Below, in pieces: positions 60,585 to 64,000 of a stretch of DNA of 64,000 bases; the stretch's first letter is position 1; each line of letters starts with the position of its first letter. The stretch comes from Cellulomonas sp. Root930 (GTDB taxonomy: Bacteria > Actinomycetota > Actinomycetes > Actinomycetales > Cellulomonadaceae). The stretch covers positions 769,882 through 833,881 of the forward strand of contig LMJI01000001.1 in assembly GCA_001429255.1 (NCBI GenBank). Reading direction: 5' to 3'. Position numbers and translations under genes: made by a program. Below the pieces are notes generated by a model. It made no database searches. It was given only the letters and a program-made list of their open reading frames with translations, and was not told the origin of the DNA.

Positions 60585-62657
60585 GTGTCTACGCCGAACG
60601 ACGCGTTGCACGCTGCTCTGATCGCTCGCCCGCAGCAGACCGCGCGGGAGCTGGCGCAGGCACTCGCGGTCGCCGGGCACCCCGGCCTGACGGATGCCGA
60701 GGTGGAACAGGTCCTCCACCGCGACCCGCGCCTCCGGTACGACGGGAGCACGCCGCCGCGGTGGCGCGCCCTGGGTGCCGGCCACCCGAGCACGGTCCTG
60801 CAGATCCCGACCCCGCACCACCCCGCGACGCAGGTGCTCGCACCCGCGGCGTCCTTCGGCCACCGGGCTGCGGCCGACGCCTCCCCGCCGGTCACGCCGC
60901 GCGGGATCCTGCCTGCGGCCGCGTTCGCGGGCAGGCCGTCGGTGCGGCTCCTGGACGACGCCGCACCCGCAGAGACGATCCCGGACGCCGCCGTCCCACC
61001 CCTGGCAGCGCCGATGCCGGTCCGCGTCCCCGTGATCGCCCGCCTCGCGGCCATCGACCCGCCGCCCGCAGCCGTCGAGGCTGTCGCACCCCCGGTCACG
61101 ACGCCGCCGGCACTGCCCGCCCGTCCGGTCGCGACGCCTCCCGCCCTGCCGGCACGGCCGGTCCCGATCCACTCCTCCAGCGCGACGGCGACGCTCCCGG
61201 CACACCAGACGACGCACCCCGTCGCCCGGATCGCCGAGCCTGTCGCCCCGGTCGCGCCGGTCGAGTCCCTCGCACCTGTGACCAGGACCGTCGCGGCTCC
61301 CTCCGTCGCGCCGGTCGCCCCTGTCCGCGCCGCTCCGCCGGTCGCCGACCGCGGCCCCCTCCCGCCCGGCGGCGAGGTCCGGTACGTCGGACCCCAGCTG
61401 CGCCGGTGGCAGAAGGACGTGCTCGACGCGTGGCTGGCCGCGGGCCGTCGCGGGATCGTCGAGGCGGTGAGCGCGCAGGGCCGAGGTGTCGTCGGCGTCC
61501 TGGCCACCTGGGACGCCCTGACGCGCGGCGAGAAGGTGCTCGTCCTGGTCCCCACGACGGACCTCCTCGAGCAGTGGCTGACCACCCTGACGGTCCAGCT
61601 GCCCGGCCTGTCGCTCGGTCGTCGTGACCTCACGACCGCGCACACGTTCGACGAGTGCGACGTGCTGGTGTCGTTGGTCAGCAGCGCGTTCGGGCGTGAC
61701 CTCCTGGAGGACCGGGCGGGCCTGCTGGTCGCGGACGAGGTGCACAAGTACGGCTCGGCCCGTCCCGCGGAGACGCTGCGCGAGGGGTTCGGCGCGCGCC
61801 TCGGCCTGACGACGTCGGTCGAACGCCAGGACGCCGGGGTCGACGAGGTGCTGCGGCCGTACTTCGGCACGGTGCTCGACGGCTGTGACCTGCGCCGCGG
61901 CCGTGCGGAGGGCGTGCTCGGCCGGTTCCGGCTCGCCCTCGTCCCCGTGGACCTCGACCTCGCCGACCGGGCGGAGTACGACTCACTGTCCGCGCAGCTC
62001 ACCGCGCTGCACGAACGCCTGGCCGCGTACGGCTGTGCGCCGGACACGTTCCACGACGACGCGATCCGGCTGCAGGGCGGCTGGCGGGAGAACGCGCGCG
62101 CCGCGGCCGACGCCAGCGCGTGGCTGCGCGCGGTGAGCAGCCGGCGCGACCTGCTGGCGACGTCGGCGGCCAAGATCGATGCCGTGGCGCAGCTCGCGCC
62201 CCTGCTCGCCCGGTCGGCCCGCGGCCTGGTCTACACGCACACGAAGGACGACGCCGACACCGCCGCCGCGCGACTGCGGTCGGTCGACGTCACCGCCTCG
62301 TGGTTCCACAACGGTCAGGAACCCGAGGTCCGTCGGAACACCCTGCGCGACCTGCGCAGCGGCGGCGTCACGGTGCTGTCCGTCCCGAAGGTGCTCGACG
62401 AGGGCCTCGACCTGCCGGCGATCGACGCGGTGGTGATCCTCGCCGGGAGCCGGACCCGCCGACAGCTGGTGCAGCGCGTGAGCCCGGTCCTGCACCCGGC
62501 GCAGGCGGACCGGCTTCCCGTGGTGGTCGTCGTGCACGCCCGGGGGACGGTGGACGCGGACGACGGCTTCCTCGCGGAGCTCACCGAGGTCGCCACGGAG
62601 GTCCGCGTGTTCGACGAGGACGCCGCCGCGGTCACCGACTGGTTCGTCGGCGCCTAG
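60585..62657 (+). CDS. Superfamily II helicase-like protein with degenerate ATPase motifs
   Basis: A 690-residue protein. Residues 1-62 form a winged-helix-like domain resembling HARE-HTH (ALHAALIARPQQTARELAQAL). A Pro/Ala/Val-rich linker (about 63-255) follows, then an XPB/RadD-like helicase core. Walker A reads EAVSAQGRGVVGV, where the usual GxGKT has R300 and G301 in place of Lys-Thr. Motif II is intact (DEVH, 384-387) and motif Ia is VLVLVPTTDLLEQW. Motif VI reads QRVSPVLHP (630-638) where QRxGRxLRP is expected, so two arginines are missing. It probably binds DNA but should not hydrolyse ATP well. GTG at 60585 follows GGAGGG. The function is unknown. Confidence 0.85.
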   Translation: MSTPNDALHAALIARPQQTARELAQALAVAGHPGLTDAEVEQVLHRDPRLRYDGSTPPRWRALGAGHPSTVLQIPTPHHPATQVLAPAASFGHRAAADASPPVTPRGILPAAAFAGRPSVRLLDDAAPAETIPDAAVPPLAAPMPVRVPVIARLAAIDPPPAAVEAVAPPVTTPPALPARPVATPPALPARPVPIHSSSATATLPAHQTTHPVARIAEPVAPVAPVESLAPVTRTVAAPSVAPVAPVRAAPPVADRGPLPPGGEVRYVGPQLRRWQKDVLDAWLAAGRRGIVEAVSAQGRGVVGVLATWDALTRGEKVLVLVPTTDLLEQWLTTLTVQLPGLSLGRRDLTTAHTFDECDVLVSLVSSAFGRDLLEDRAGLLVADEVHKYGSARPAETLREGFGARLGLTTSVERQDAGVDEVLRPYFGTVLDGCDLRRGRAEGVLGRFRLALVPVDLDLADRAEYDSLSAQLTALHERLAAYGCAPDTFHDDAIRLQGGWRENARAAADASAWLRAVSSRRDLLATSAAKIDAVAQLAPLLARSARGLVYTHTKDDADTAAARLRSVDVTASWFHNGQEPEVRRNTLRDLRSGGVTVLSVPKVLDEGLDLPAIDAVVILAGSRTRRQLVQRVSPVLHPAQADRLPVVVVVHARGTVDADDGFLAELTEVATEVRVFDEDAAAVTDWFVGA

Positions 62658-64000
62658 TCCGGCTGCCGCACGTCCGCCCGCTCGAGGCGCCTGCGGACTC
62701 CCTCGCCGCCGATGCGCTCGATCTCGGCGCGCGGTCCCACCACGACGAGCAGCACCCGGGCCCGTGACAGGCCGGTGTACAGGAGGGTGCGGGCGCGCTG
62801 CGCCTCCCGGAACCCGTTCACCGCCAGGATCACGACCGTCCGCTCGAGGCCCTTGAACCCGAGCACGTGGCCGTAGAAGACCTCCTCCCCGGCGAAGAAG
62901 CCGTCCCAGTAGCCCGTGTGCCCGGCGCCGCTGACGAGCTCGACCTGGAGCGGGTGCCGCGAGCCCGTGGCGAGGAGCGCGACCTGTCCGGGCAGCCAGC
63001 CCTCCTCGAGCAGCGCGTCCACCGTGTCGTCAGCCACGTCGATCGCTCGGTCGTACGGCACGTCGAGGATCCGTACGGGGGCACCGTCCATCCCGCGCGG
63101 GCGGGTCACGTCGTCCCGGAGCGAGCCACACAGCTGCGCGATCTGCTTGGTGGAGCGCAGGTTCTCGTCGAGCCGGACCGGTGGCGTGGCGATGGGCGCG
63201 ACACCGTCCCGGCCGAACACCCTCTGGGCCTCGTCGAGAAACACGAACAGCCCGCCGTTGTCGGGGTCCCGGAGGCACCGGACGAGCGACGGCCACCACT
63301 GCTCGCCGAAGTCCTGCGCCTCGTCGACGACGACGGTGTCGAACAGCTCGCTCCGCGGCCGGCTGTCCGCCAGCTCGCCGAGACGCACCGGGAGGATGCG
63401 CTCGAAGAAGTCCACGTCGTCATCCGCACCCTGCTGGGCGCCCCACGCGATGGGCAGGTCGTGGAACAGCCCGACGAATGCGGGGCGCTCCTTCGGCTTC
63501 CACGTCTGCGTGATCCGCTGGAGGTACCTGCCGAGCCCGCGCGAGTAGCAGAGCAGCGCCACCCGCTCGCCCCCTGCGGCTCGTCGCCGGGCCTGCTCCA
63601 GCGCGAGCCACGTCTTCCCGGTGCCCGCACCGCCCACCACCTGCAGCCGGTTGAACGAGGTGAAGTGCTCGAGCATCCGGGCCTGGTCGCGGGTGAGGTG
63701 GTCCAGGTGGTCCTCGAACTGCGCCGCGTGCGCCAGCACCTCGACCTGGGACGGGAAGCTGCCGGCCAGGTAGTCGACCAGGTCCTCCAGGGCGGTCTCG
63801 CCGAGCGGGACGTGCCCCGCGCCGTGCCCGTCGATCGCGTGCTTCACGAGTCCCGCGGCGCTGCCGACGTCGTTGCGGTCCATGAGCATCGTGCGCGGCA
63901 GGTCGGTGGCCGACCAGTCCTGAGGGACGTAGACGTGAGGGAGCGCGACGACGTGCACCGAGCGCGCCCGGGCGGCGTCGAGGCCGTGTCGCGACAGCAG
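62654..64000 (-). CDS. UvrD/Rep-like superfamily I helicase (partial)
   Basis: The frame is open to the right edge, so the N-terminus lies outside the window; a GTG at 63958 is not a convincing start. Visible are Walker A VVGGAGTGKTWLA, Walker B VVVDEAQDFGEQWW, DENLRSTKQIAQLC (motif IV region), VLGFKGLERTVVILAVNG (motif V) and LLYTGLSRARVLLVVVG (motif VI), all intact. The preceding part (LPHVYVPQDWSATDLPRTMLMDRND) could be the end of a NERD-type nuclease-related domain, but most of that domain would lie off the window. The stop shares CTAG with the helicase-like gene. Confidence 0.85.
   Translation of the reverse strand: MLSRHGLDAARARSVHVVALPHVYVPQDWSATDLPRTMLMDRNDVGSAAGLVKHAIDGHGAGHVPLGETALEDLVDYLAGSFPSQVEVLAHAAQFEDHLDHLTRDQARMLEHFTSFNRLQVVGGAGTGKTWLALEQARRRAAGGERVALLCYSRGLGRYLQRITQTWKPKERPAFVGLFHDLPIAWGAQQGADDDVDFFERILPVRLGELADSRPRSELFDTVVVDEAQDFGEQWWPSLVRCLRDPDNGGLFVFLDEAQRVFGRDGVAPIATPPVRLDENLRSTKQIAQLCGSLRDDVTRPRGMDGAPVRILDVPYDRAIDVADDTVDALLEEGWLPGQVALLATGSRHPLQVELVSGAGHTGYWDGFFAGEEVFYGHVLGFKGLERTVVILAVNGFREAQRARTLLYTGLSRARVLLVVVGPRAEIERIGGEGVRRRLERADVRQPD

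Overview
The window is a gene-dense, very GC-rich piece of an actinobacterial chromosome. It has GC-loaded third codon positions, many GTG starts, frequent ATGA/GTGA stop-start overlaps, a CvnABCD conservon, the proteasome activator Bpa and TANNNT promoters placed directly before start codons. A secreted GH10 xylanase with a C-terminal CBM2 domain and a neighbouring LacI regulator point to a cellulolytic soil actinobacterium such as Cellulomonas or a close relative. That genus is an inference; no rRNA or other phylogenetic marker beyond serS is present. I found no tRNA, rRNA, CRISPR array, insertion sequence or intact prophage.

Layout. 1-2.9 kb: cutC, a DUF2252 gene and an orphan PIN-domain gene. 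3.0-9.3 kb (minus): the conservon cvnA-(29-codon ORF)-cvnB-cvnC-cvnD, whose kinase-like CvnA carries a tail of about 970 residues with fifteen 11-residue repeats. 9.5-13.2 kb: quinone oxidoreductase, YihS-type sugar isomerase, bpa and an EamA exporter. 13.3-16.7 kb (minus): an alpha-glucoside-type ABC importer behind LacI-type operator palindromes. 16.9-31.6 kb: housekeeping and envelope genes (HAD phosphatase, serS, diacylglycerol kinase, M48 protease, pheA, a phosphatase-like membrane protein with a GT2 glycosyltransferase, DUF5926, pgm, GNAT, MFS, a fructosamine-kinase-like gene). 31.7-39.5 kb: a lipoprotein, poxB, MFS, gntK between two 68-bp nested palindromes, an ArsR-SRPBCC fusion, DUF427, a YtxH-like protein and an APC permease. 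39.5-45.3 kb: a solitary SLATT-type membrane protein, a TetR regulator with a divergent membrane protein and flavodoxin, an FxLYD lipoprotein, fucO and a small ScoMcrA-head/zinc-ribbon protein. 45.3-52.4 kb (minus): RluA-type pseudouridine synthase, an iron-siderophore uptake operon (ATPase, binding protein, fused permease, siderophore-interacting reductase) with IdeR/DmdR-like boxes, and a ferritin-VIT1 iron exporter. 52.5-55.7 kb: a HATPase regulator, LacI regulator and xylanase. 55.8-60.4 kb: a phage-associated-like small protein, a Gfo/Idh/MocA oxidoreductase, an ABC-F ATPase behind an RBS-sequestering hairpin, and a QorB/HxlR pair. 60.6-64 kb: a superfamily II helicase-like protein lacking key ATPase residues, convergent with a UvrD/Rep-like helicase that runs off the window.

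How the genes work together. Sugar supply (xylanase, alpha-glucoside importer, pgm, gntK, YihS-type isomerase) and iron balance (importer plus exporter) are the clearest functional groups. Signalling and stress are represented by the conservon, the HATPase regulator, Bpa, HxlR/QorB, TetR and ArsR.

The items most worth a second look are the helicase-like pseudo-enzyme and its partner, the lone SLATT protein, the ScoMcrA-head/zinc-ribbon protein, the ABC-F leader hairpin, the paired nested palindromes around gntK, the coupled micro-ORF in the conservon, and two genome-style signatures: at least 13 leaderless promoters and five convergent gene pairs that share one CTAG for both stop codons.
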